Source: Minisyncoccota bacterium (GTDB lineage: Bacteria; Patescibacteriota; Minisyncoccia; Minisyncoccales; Minisyncoccaceae). Taken from it: a stretch of 64,000 nt of DNA. Numbering within the stretch: position 1 is the first letter of the stretch; each line of letters opens with the position of its first letter. Below are positions 48,770-55,813 of this stretch, in pieces. The position numbers and the translations under genes are program-made. Location of the stretch: the NCBI GenBank assembly GCA_028692555.1, contig JAQUXE010000001.1, forward strand, positions 3,864 to 67,863, read 5' to 3'. The notes under the pieces were generated by a model that was not told the origin of the DNA, made no database searches, and worked only from the letters and a program-made list of their open reading frames with translations.

Positions 48770-50732
48770 ATTTTTTTTCTAAAATTAATATCTCTTCTCT
48801 TAAGATTAGCGCTAATTCAAATTCTAGTTTTTCAGCCGCCTCTTTCATTCTCTCTTTTTTCTCTTTTATTGTTTCTTTAATATCATCGCCCACCATTTCA
48901 ATTTCTAATGTTTTTGTTCTTTTGCTCTCAATTCCAAAATCTTCTAATATATTTTTAATGCTTTTTTCAATTGTTTTTGGTGTGATATTATTATCCTTAT
49001 TATACTTCAATTGAATCTTTCTTCTTCTGTTGGTTTCTTTAATTGCATTGTCGATTGACTTGGTATTTTTATCAGCGTAAAGAATAACTCTACCATTTAC
49101 ATTTCTAGCCGCTCTTCCAATTGTTTGAATCAAGCTTGTCTCGTTTCTTAAAAAACCTTCTTTATCAGCATCAAGAATTGCCACTAACGATACTTCTGGA
49201 ATGTCTAATCCTTCTCTTAATAAGTTAACTCCTACAATTACATCAATAAGACCTTTTCTTAATTCTGTAATAATTTCAATTCTCTCTAGTGTTTTAATAT
49301 CGCTATGAATATATTTTACTTTAATTTTTCTCTGTTCTAAGTATCCCGTCAAGTCCTCAGCCATTCTTTTTGTTAGAGTAGTCACTAAGGTTTTTTCTTT
49401 TTTCGTAACTTGCTCAATAATGTTTATGATTAAATCATCAACCTGAGAAACCTTGCCATTAATTGGCTTGATTATTACTTCGGGATCAATTAGCCCAGTT
49501 GGTCTAACAATTTGCTCAACAATCTTTTTACTTTTATTAAGTTCAAAATCTTTCGGTGTAGCTGAGACATATATAATATTATCTGTCATTTTTTCAAACT
49601 CATTATATTTTAATGGCCTATTGTCATATGCACTCTCTAATCTAAATCCATGATCAATCAAAGCTTTCTTTCTTGATTTGTCTCCTTCATACATACTTCC
49701 TATTTGAGGAATCGTCACATGTGATTCATCTATCACGGTTAAAAAATCTTTATCAGCTTCTTTAAAATAATCTATTAATGTAAAAGGTGGCTCTCCTGAT
49801 GATCTTCCATCAAAATGCCTTGAATAGTTTTCTATGCCATGACAGTATCCAATGTTCTCGATCATTTCTAAATCATAATTAACCCTCTTTTTTAATCTTT
49901 CATATTCTAACTTCTTTGAACTTTTTTCAAAAAAAGATAATCTATCTGCTAAATCACTCCTTATCTCCTCAATAGCTTCTTTTCTTCTTTGTTCGCTAAT
50001 AACATAATGCTTTGAGGGGAAGATATAAATGATTTTATTTTCCTCAATAATGTTTCTCCTAATTGGATCAATTGTTTCAATCAAGTTTATTTTACCTCCT
50101 ATATCTATCCTATATATAATTCTTTTATTCACTGGCATTATTTCTAATGTTTGTCCTCTTAATCTAAAAGTTCCCATTCTTAAATCATCTTTTACTCTTT
50201 CAAACTGCATATCAATTAATTTGCTAGCAACTTCTTTTCTATCAATCTTTTGATTAACCTTTAATTCAAACAATGTATTTTTATACTCCTCGGGAGAACC
50301 TAATCCATATATACAAGAAACTGAAGAAACAATAATAACATCTTTTCTAGTTGATAATGATTGTGTAGAAGCGTGACGGAGGCGATCAATTTCTTGATTG
50401 ATTTGCGCCTCCTTTTCAATATATGTGTCAGTATTGACCATATATGTTTCTGGCTGATAGTAGTCATAGTAACTAACAAAATACTCTACTGCATTGTGAG
50501 GAAAGAATTCTCTAAACTCATTACACAATTGAGCTGCTAGTGTTTTATTATGAGATATTACAAGAGTTGGTTTTTGTATTTTGTTAATAACATTAGCAAT
50601 AGTAAAAGTTTTCCCTGATCCCGTGACCCCTAGTAATGTTTGCTTGCCCTTAGCGCCACCTAGTGATAATTCTTCAATTGCACTAGGTTGATCTCCCTTG
50701 GGCCTCAAAGATGTTTCCAGTTTGAACTTCAT
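48729..50732 (-). CDS. uvrB: excinuclease UvrB
   Basis: The 667-residue damage-verifying helicase has Walker A GVTGSGKT at about 35-42, the beta-hairpin region VSYYDYYQPETYM, VIDESH and the helicase end GLDIPEVSLVAILDADKEGFLR, QTIGRAARN. The C-terminal UVR motif (AAEKLEFELALILREEI) docks UvrC. Length is normal. The first gene of uvrBAC; the ATG lies 2 nt after its predicted transcript start and no SOS-type palindrome is evident upstream. Confidence 0.98.
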   Translation of the reverse strand: MKFKLETSLRPKGDQPSAIEELSLGGAKGKQTLLGVTGSGKTFTIANVINKIQKPTLVISHNKTLAAQLCNEFREFFPHNAVEYFVSYYDYYQPETYMVNTDTYIEKEAQINQEIDRLRHASTQSLSTRKDVIIVSSVSCIYGLGSPEEYKNTLFELKVNQKIDRKEVASKLIDMQFERVKDDLRMGTFRLRGQTLEIMPVNKRIIYRIDIGGKINLIETIDPIRRNIIEENKIIYIFPSKHYVISEQRRKEAIEEIRSDLADRLSFFEKSSKKLEYERLKKRVNYDLEMIENIGYCHGIENYSRHFDGRSSGEPPFTLIDYFKEADKDFLTVIDESHVTIPQIGSMYEGDKSRKKALIDHGFRLESAYDNRPLKYNEFEKMTDNIIYVSATPKDFELNKSKKIVEQIVRPTGLIDPEVIIKPINGKVSQVDDLIINIIEQVTKKEKTLVTTLTKRMAEDLTGYLEQRKIKVKYIHSDIKTLERIEIITELRKGLIDVIVGVNLLREGLDIPEVSLVAILDADKEGFLRNETSLIQTIGRAARNVNGRVILYADKNTKSIDNAIKETNRRRKIQLKYNKDNNITPKTIEKSIKNILEDFGIESKRTKTLEIEMVGDDIKETIKEKKERMKEAAEKLEFELALILREEILILEKKYARENNNKRSKRA

Positions 50733-50740
50733 AGCTTACT

Positions 50741-50746
50741 ATTATA
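50741..50746 (-). promoter_or_regulatory. extended -10 box of uvrB, leaderless geometry
   Basis: TGCTATAAT on the - strand (TATAAT 50746-50741) with no clear -35, which falls in the terminator of the upstream gene. The start near 50734 is 2 nt before the ATG. Confidence 0.7.
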
Positions 50747-50750
50747 GCAC

Positions 50751-50776
50751 AAAAAAAGAGCCCCGAGTAGGGGCTC
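50751..50776 (-). terminator. intrinsic terminator of the RRM gene
   Basis: GAGCCCC (50776-50770 on - strand), loop TACTC, GGGGCTC (50764-50758), then T7. The uvrB -10 box follows directly. Confidence 0.95.
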
Positions 50777-50792
50777 CTCTTTGAGTTAACTA

Positions 50793-51065
50793 TTACTCAC
50801 CTCTGAAGTCGTTTTCCTTCATTGGTCTAGCTTCGTCAACAATTAGTTTTCTTCCTTCAACTTCTTTTCCGTTGAATTCGTCTTTAGCTTTTTGAGCGTC
50901 TTCTTCTGTAGACATTTCTACAAAACCAAAACCTTTTGATCTCTTTGAAAACTTGTCTATAATTATAGATGCTGATGATACTTCACCAACTTCTGAAAAT
51001 AGATCTTTAAGAGATTCATCAGTAACAGTGTAAGGAAGATTTCCTACGTATAGTTTCTTTTCCAT
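50793..51065 (-). CDS. RRM-type RNA-binding protein
   Basis: I start it at MEKKLYVGNLPYTV (51065); the longer open frame back to 51119 is probably leader. The 90-residue protein is a single RRM: RNP2 KLYVGNLPY and RNP1 SKGFGFVEM (about 42-50). Bacterial single-RRM proteins are often cold- or stress-regulated RNA chaperones. It has its own promoter, a 64-nt leader with a hairpin, and a strong terminator, so it is a monocistronic and probably well expressed gene. Confidence 0.93.
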   Translation of the reverse strand: MEKKLYVGNLPYTVTDESLKDLFSEVGEVSSASIIIDKFSKRSKGFGFVEMSTEEDAQKAKDEFNGKEVEGRKLIVDEARPMKENDFRGE

Positions 51066-51135
51066 TGTTTCTTTTAATAAATTATTTTTTAAACGACCTA
51101 CTCTTTTGAGAGCACGCACCTAGAGTGTTAGTGGT

Positions 51136-51164
51136 ATCCTAGTTTAATTATAGATAAATGTCAA
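51136..51164 (-). promoter_or_regulatory. promoter of the RRM gene, with a structured leader
   Basis: On the - strand TTGACA (51164-51159), 17-nt spacer, TAGGAT (51141-51136). The start near 51129 gives a 64-nt leader with a CTCT/AGAG hairpin at 51101-51112. This is the longest leader of a protein gene noted in the window. Confidence 0.65.
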
Positions 51165-51173
51165 TGGTTATGA

Positions 51174-51179
51174 TATAAT
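51174..51179 (+). promoter_or_regulatory. extended -10 box of the hexosaminidase gene, leaderless
   Basis: TGATATAAT (TATAAT 51174-51179). Seven nt downstream is 51186, the A of the ATG. It is divergent from the RRM promoter. Confidence 0.75.
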
Positions 51180-51185
51180 AACTCT

Positions 51186-52310
51186 ATGAAAAAGATAATA
51201 TTAATAATAATAGTTGCTCTGGGTATATTATTTTTAACAAAAGGATACATCTATGCTCCACTCACCGAAGAAGAAAAATTAAGAGAAAAAATTGAACAAA
51301 TGTTGATTATTGGATTTAGGGGGACAAGTATAACTCCCTACATTGATCAAACATTAAAAGATTTAAATATTGGAGGAGTAATTTTATTTGATAGAGATGT
51401 TCCTTCGGGTGGAGAAATTGAAAGAAATATTATAAGCCCTCAGCAAACCAAAGAATTAATATCTCAACTAAATAAATTATCAAATGATATGTTTATTGCT
51501 GTTGATGCTGAAGGTGGCGATGTCAATCGTCTAAAAGAAAAATATGGTTTTACAAATATTCCATCTGCTGAAGAAATGGGAAAGGGGTCTGTTGAAGGAA
51601 CCAAAAGTCATGGTATTTTTCTAGGACAACAATTAAGTGATCTAGGATTTAACTTAAACTTTGCTCCCGTAGTAGATGTTAATGTTAATCCAGAAAATCC
51701 TGTTATTGGATGCCTAGAAAGATCTTTTAGTAATGATCCTGAAAAAGTATATAATCACGCAAGTTCCTTTATTGAAGGACTTCATCAAAGTAATATCGTT
51801 ACAGCAATAAAGCATTTCCCTGGCCACGGTAGCTCCGAAAATGATTCTCACTTAGGAATGACTGATGTCACTAATACATACAAAGAAGAAGAATTATTGC
51901 CATATGAATTGTTAATTGAAAATGGATATAATGATATGGTAATGACTGCCCATATAATGAACCAAAACATTGATGAAAATTACCCTGCAACTCTTTCTCC
52001 ATTGTTTCTTCAAAATATACTAAGAGAAAAGATTGGCTTTAATGGTATAATTGTTTCAGATGATATGAATATGGGTGCGATCGTTGATCATTACGGATTT
52101 GAAGAAGGATTAATTATGGCAATCAATGCTGGATGTGATCTTCTAATTTTGTCTAATAATGGGTTAGAGAAATATGATGAATTAATTCCATACAAAGCAG
52201 TTGATATAATTTTTAATGCTGTCAAGAATAACCTAATACCAGAAGAACTAATCAATCAATCATATGATAGAATACAGTCATTAAAAGAGTCTTACGGTAT
52301 AAAAAAATAG
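51186..52310 (+). CDS. nagZ: glycoside hydrolase family 3, beta-N-acetylhexosaminidase-like
   Basis: The 374-residue protein has an N-terminal membrane/signal helix (3-20) and a GH3 barrel: KQTKELISQLNKLSNDMFIAVDAEGG-type segment, GFNLNFAPVVDVN, AIKHFPGHGSSENDSHLG (the NagZ-type KHFPGHG and D-S-H dyad) and FNGIIVSDDMNMGAI. It likely trims GlcNAc from cell-wall material outside the cytoplasm. The symbol follows the closest motif set. It ends in a bidirectional terminator. Confidence 0.9.
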   Translation: MKKIILIIIVALGILFLTKGYIYAPLTEEEKLREKIEQMLIIGFRGTSITPYIDQTLKDLNIGGVILFDRDVPSGGEIERNIISPQQTKELISQLNKLSNDMFIAVDAEGGDVNRLKEKYGFTNIPSAEEMGKGSVEGTKSHGIFLGQQLSDLGFNLNFAPVVDVNVNPENPVIGCLERSFSNDPEKVYNHASSFIEGLHQSNIVTAIKHFPGHGSSENDSHLGMTDVTNTYKEEELLPYELLIENGYNDMVMTAHIMNQNIDENYPATLSPLFLQNILREKIGFNGIIVSDDMNMGAIVDHYGFEEGLIMAINAGCDLLILSNNGLEKYDELIPYKAVDIIFNAVKNNLIPEELINQSYDRIQSLKESYGIKK

Positions 52311-52324
52311 AGTATTTACTCTAT
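52301..52324. terminator. bidirectional terminator between the hexosaminidase and the frameshifted gene
   Basis: ATAGAGTA (52307-52314) pairs with TACTCTAT (52317-52324). A7 precedes it, so the - strand transcript gets a T7 tail; the + strand tail is weaker. The TAG stop of the + gene is inside the stem. Confidence 0.85.
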
Positions 52325-52325
52325 C

Positions 52326-52827
52326 TTATGTTTTTTCAAAGCTTGCTTCATATGCTTCTGAAGCATTCATCAGTAATAATTTAGCGATATCCTCTGGTCC
52401 CACTCCTGCTTCGTATAGGTGTTGAGCAACAATAGCATAAACCTGAGAATCTGCTTCATACTCACCCCATGAATAAAAATACATAGAAGAAATAACTTCC
52501 TTGAGCCCTTCTCCTACTTTTGAATGGATGGGTACAAATGTCTCAAGCTTGTTCTCTCCACTCTGTCTGCGACATCTTACTGCTCTTGCGGCGTATCTTA
52601 TCATTTCGGACTCTAACATACAATCTATGTCCTCATGGAAGATATTTACTAGGTAATGAGTAGGATCTCTTGGTCTAGCTAATTTGCCACCAGTAAGTAT
52701 GATCAATTTTTCTTATCGGAATGTTGCAAGTTTCAATTTTCAATTTCGGCTCATAGTCCAATGACGATAAAATTTCTTTTACCCTTTCAGCATTTTTATT
52801 GCTTAATTCTTTTTTCAACGAGTTCAT
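52326..52827 (-). pseudogene. unknown 160-170 codon gene interrupted by a frameshift
   Basis: The 5' part begins at ATG 52827 behind a textbook Shine-Dalgarno (AAGGAGGG, 52841-52834) and an extended -10 (TGCTATAGT; TATAGT 52865-52860). It encodes 50 residues to a TAG at 52675. The 3' part is a 126-residue frame (TTG start 52706) continuing as LTGGKLARPRDPTHYLVN ... EASFEKT. The frames meet at an A5 run near 52711-52715, where a single-base shift would join them into one protein of about 166 residues. The family is not recognised. It could be a real mutation, an assembly error or a frameshift site. Confidence 0.65.
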
Positions 52828-52859
52828 TACAAGCCCTCCTTTTTAAAGGTACTGGAAAT

Positions 52860-52865
52860 ACTATA
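52860..52865 (-). promoter_or_regulatory. extended -10 box of the frameshifted gene
   Basis: TGCTATAGT on the - strand, start near 52853, leader about 26 nt with AAGGAGGG six nt before the ATG. This is one of few genes here with a standard ribosome site. Confidence 0.6.
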
Positions 52866-52894
52866 GCACATTTCTCTAATATGTAAAAATAGTG

Positions 52895-52903
52895 TAATAT
52901 AAT
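52895..52903 (+). promoter_or_regulatory. -10 region of the hemolysin-III-like gene, leaderless
   Basis: Overlapping TAATAT (52895-52900) and TATAAT (52898-52903). The first places the start exactly at 52907, the A of the ATG. Confidence 0.55.
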
Positions 52904-52906
52904 TAT

Positions 52907-53542
52907 ATGAAAATAAAAGATCCATTCTCTGGCTTTAGTCACTTGTTAGGCCTTATACTTTCTATTGTGGGAACTATTGTTTTGGTTTCGCTTTCGAGCA
53001 ATTCAACTCAAATAATTGCTTTTCTTGTATTCGGTTTAAGTATGATTTTTCTTTATACCTCAAGTAGCACATATCATCTTTTTGGTCACTCTCCAGAAGA
53101 GGTGGACTTATTTAGAAAAATTGACCACGCAATGATTTATATCCTTATCGCAGGAACATATACCCCTTTTTGCCTCATTGCTCTTGATGGTTTGTGGGGA
53201 ATAATATCAATGATTGTAATATGGACACTTGCTATTTTAGGAATCAGCACGGTTTTTTTCAAATCTTTTTGGACAAAAGTACCAAGATGGTTTGCTACAT
53301 TTTTATATGTCTTGATGGGCTGGCTTTCTATGGCAATAATTTACCCTCTTTATCTATCAGTTGGCTTACCACTAATAATATATCTTTTGTTGGGTGGGCT
53401 TTTCTATAGTGTAGGAGCAGTAATATATGCTATAAAAAAACCAAACATAATTGAGGGCTTTGGTTTTCATGAAATTTTCCACATATTTGTTCTTTTAGGA
53501 ACAATTACACATTTTATAGGAATATATAATTATTTACTTTAA
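52907..53542 (+). CDS. hemolysin-III/PAQR family membrane protein
   Basis: The 211-residue protein has seven hydrophobic helices and the family metal residues: FSHLLG near the N-terminus, SSTYHLF, DHAMIYILIAGTYTP and the C-terminal FHEIFHIFVLLG HxxxH. The family is named for hemolysin III but in most bacteria is of uncertain function, with membrane-lipid roles proposed. The carbonic-anhydrase-like gene follows 5 nt later. Confidence 0.92.
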   Translation: MKIKDPFSGFSHLLGLILSIVGTIVLVSLSSNSTQIIAFLVFGLSMIFLYTSSSTYHLFGHSPEEVDLFRKIDHAMIYILIAGTYTPFCLIALDGLWGIISMIVIWTLAILGISTVFFKSFWTKVPRWFATFLYVLMGWLSMAIIYPLYLSVGLPLIIYLLLGGLFYSVGAVIYAIKKPNIIEGFGFHEIFHIFVLLGTITHFIGIYNYLL

Positions 53543-53547
53543 AGAAT

Positions 53548-53946
53548 ATGAATGATCATAATTGTCAAAACATTGTATTTCATTGTATTGATTTCAGATT
53601 AATCAATGAAACAAATGATTTTATAAAAAATAATTACGGAGGGTCCGACATTGTTTCTGTTGCAGGATCAAGTAAAGAAATTGCAGATGGTAATTCTTAC
53701 TTATTAAAGCAAATTGAAATATCACATAATTTACATCACTCATCTAAAGTAGTTTTAATTCACCACAGTGATTGTGGAGCATATAAGAGTTCTTATCAAT
53801 TCAATTCTCCCGAAGAGGAAAAAGAAAAACAAGTCAAGGACTTGCTTAAAATAGAATTAATAATTAAAGAGAGATTCCCTGATATGACTGTAGAAAAAAT
53901 ATGGGCGGAACTTGGAGAAAATAATGTAACTTTTAGTAAATTATAA
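53548..53946 (+). CDS. short beta-carbonic-anhydrase-like protein
   Basis: The 132-residue protein has the zinc pattern of beta-carbonic anhydrases: C13 and D15 with R17 (FHCIDFR), H72/H73 and C76 (HHSDCGAY), and the SVAGSSKEIADG loop. It is about 60-80 residues shorter than the classical enzyme, so some dimer or active-site parts are missing. CO2 hydration activity is plausible but unproven. Its stop abuts the converging typA stop with no gap. Confidence 0.82.
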   Translation: MNDHNCQNIVFHCIDFRLINETNDFIKNNYGGSDIVSVAGSSKEIADGNSYLLKQIEISHNLHHSSKVVLIHHSDCGAYKSSYQFNSPEEEKEKQVKDLLKIELIIKERFPDMTVEKIWAELGENNVTFSKL

Positions 53947-55737
53947 TTACTGCTTTCTCTTTTGCCTTGTTCTTTCGATCTCAGTTAGGTATTGTTTTCT
54001 TAAGCGAACAAAATTAGGAGTAATTTCTAAATACTCATCTTCACTCATAATACTCATTCCTTTTTCAATATTCAAAATATCTGGTGGAGTAAGTTTAATT
54101 GCTTCATCGGCCCCAGAAGACCTCATATTAGAGAGTTCTTTTCCCTTCGTTGGATTAACAGCTAAATCATTACCTTTAGAAACATTACCTATAACCATTC
54201 CTTCATAAATGTCTTCTGCGTGACCAATGTACAACACGCCTCTTTCTTGTAAATTAAATAATGAAAATCCTGATGACTTACCTGTTGCCATAGAAACCAT
54301 TGAGCCAACATTTCTTTTTTCAATTTCCCCTGCATACTTTTTAAAACCAATAACCCTGCTTGCTAATATCCCTTCTCCACGAGTATCAACAACAAATTCT
54401 GACTTGTATCCTAATAATCCCCTCGTTGGTATTTCAAAAATTATTCTTGTATGATTTGTGTCTGGCTTCATTTCCGTCATTACCCCTTTTCTTTTAGATA
54501 ACTTTTCAATTACCACTCCTGACATATCACTAGGAATATCAATAATTACTTCTTCGTATGGTTCTAATTTTTCCCCGTTTTCTTCTTTAAAAATTACCTG
54601 TGGTTGAGAAATTTGCAACTCGTATCCTTCACGCCTCATTTTTTCTAATAACACTGCAATATGAAGCTCCCCTCTTCCATTAACCTTGTAATATTCAGTT
54701 GAAGAAAAATCTATTTTAAGACCGACATTAACTTCTGTCTCTTTTTCTAATCTTTCTTTAATTTGTCTATTAGTAACAAACTTACCATCTTTTCCAGCGA
54801 AAGGAGAATTATTAACTAAAAAGTTAAGTGAAATTGTTGGTTCGTCTATATGAATAATTGGAAGTGATTCTACTTCTGGATTAATACAAATCGTTTCACC
54901 AATAAATATATCGGGTATTCCTGCAACGACTACGATATCTCCTGCAATTGCCTCGTCTAGCTCTACTTTTTCTAAGCCATGAAAAGTAAACATTTTAATG
55001 ATTTTGCTTTTTCTTAATTGACCATCAAGGCCCTTAACAAAAACATCATCTGCCTTTTTGATTTTTCCTTCATATATCCTGCAAATTGCTAATCTTCCTA
55101 AGAAATTATCATATCCTAAATTAAATGGCTGTGCTCTTAATTCTTTATTTGTTAATTCATCTGATGATGCAGGAACTACTTTTTCTAAAACTAAATCTAA
55201 AAGTGGCTCTAGGTTATTAGAGTCATCATCTATTTTTCTTTTAGCAATACCATCTCTTCCATTTGCATAAACAACTTCAAAATCAAGTTGTTCATCATTG
55301 GCTCCCAAATCTAGAAATAGTTCATAAACCATTTCCTTAACATCATCTGGTCTAGCTGCTGGCTTGTCAATCTTATTAATCACAACAATCGGTTTTAGCC
55401 CTAATTCCAATGATTTTTTTAAAACAAATTTTGTTTGAGGCATTGGACCTTCCTGAGCGTCAACAACCAACAACACAGAATCAATTGATCTTAAAACTCT
55501 TTCAACTTCTGAGCTAAAATCAGCGTGACCGGGAGTATCAACTATATTAATCTTTGTATCTTTATAGAAAATTGAGGTGTTTTTAGAATATATAGTAATC
55601 CCTCTTTCTCTTTCCAGTTCATTTGTGTCCATAGTAAAGCTGTCCTCAACTGCTCCTGATTGTTTCATCAAAGAGTCAGTCAATGAGGTCTTACCATGAT
55701 CTACATGTGCTATAATTGCGATGTTTCTTATCTCCAT
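53947..55737 (-). CDS. typA: ribosome-associated GTPase TypA/BipA
   Basis: The 596-residue EF-G-like GTPase has G1 AHVDHGKTSL at 10-19, G3 DTPGHADF, G4 NKIDKPAARPD, and the C-terminal TypA-specific domain (SGFSLFNLQERGVLYIGHAED). TypA helps ribosome assembly and stress adaptation. Its leader carries a terminator-like hairpin (see the site at 55746-55768). Confidence 0.97.
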   Translation of the reverse strand: MEIRNIAIIAHVDHGKTSLTDSLMKQSGAVEDSFTMDTNELERERGITIYSKNTSIFYKDTKINIVDTPGHADFSSEVERVLRSIDSVLLVVDAQEGPMPQTKFVLKKSLELGLKPIVVINKIDKPAARPDDVKEMVYELFLDLGANDEQLDFEVVYANGRDGIAKRKIDDDSNNLEPLLDLVLEKVVPASSDELTNKELRAQPFNLGYDNFLGRLAICRIYEGKIKKADDVFVKGLDGQLRKSKIIKMFTFHGLEKVELDEAIAGDIVVVAGIPDIFIGETICINPEVESLPIIHIDEPTISLNFLVNNSPFAGKDGKFVTNRQIKERLEKETEVNVGLKIDFSSTEYYKVNGRGELHIAVLLEKMRREGYELQISQPQVIFKEENGEKLEPYEEVIIDIPSDMSGVVIEKLSKRKGVMTEMKPDTNHTRIIFEIPTRGLLGYKSEFVVDTRGEGILASRVIGFKKYAGEIEKRNVGSMVSMATGKSSGFSLFNLQERGVLYIGHAEDIYEGMVIGNVSKGNDLAVNPTKGKELSNMRSSGADEAIKLTPPDILNIEKGMSIMSEDEYLEITPNFVRLRKQYLTEIERTRQKRKQ

Positions 55738-55745
55738 AACTTAAA

Positions 55746-55768
55746 AAATCTGCCCAAAAGCAGAATGC
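55746..55768 (-). promoter_or_regulatory. terminator-like hairpin in the typA leader
   Basis: On the - strand TCTGC, loop TTTTGG, GCAGA followed by T6, ending a few nt before the typA ATG. The stem is only 5 bp. Together with the upstream promoter it has the layout of an attenuator. Confidence 0.45.
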
Positions 55769-55784
55769 TTATTACATTGAGTAG

Positions 55785-55811
55785 ATTATACTATTAGGGA
55801 GCTTTTGTCAA
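55785..55811 (-). promoter_or_regulatory. promoter of typA
   Basis: Perfect TTGACA (55811-55806) and TATAAT (55790-55785) on the - strand but with short 15-nt spacing. The -35 starts 3 nt after the secA stop. Confidence 0.6.
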
Positions 55812-55813
55812 AA

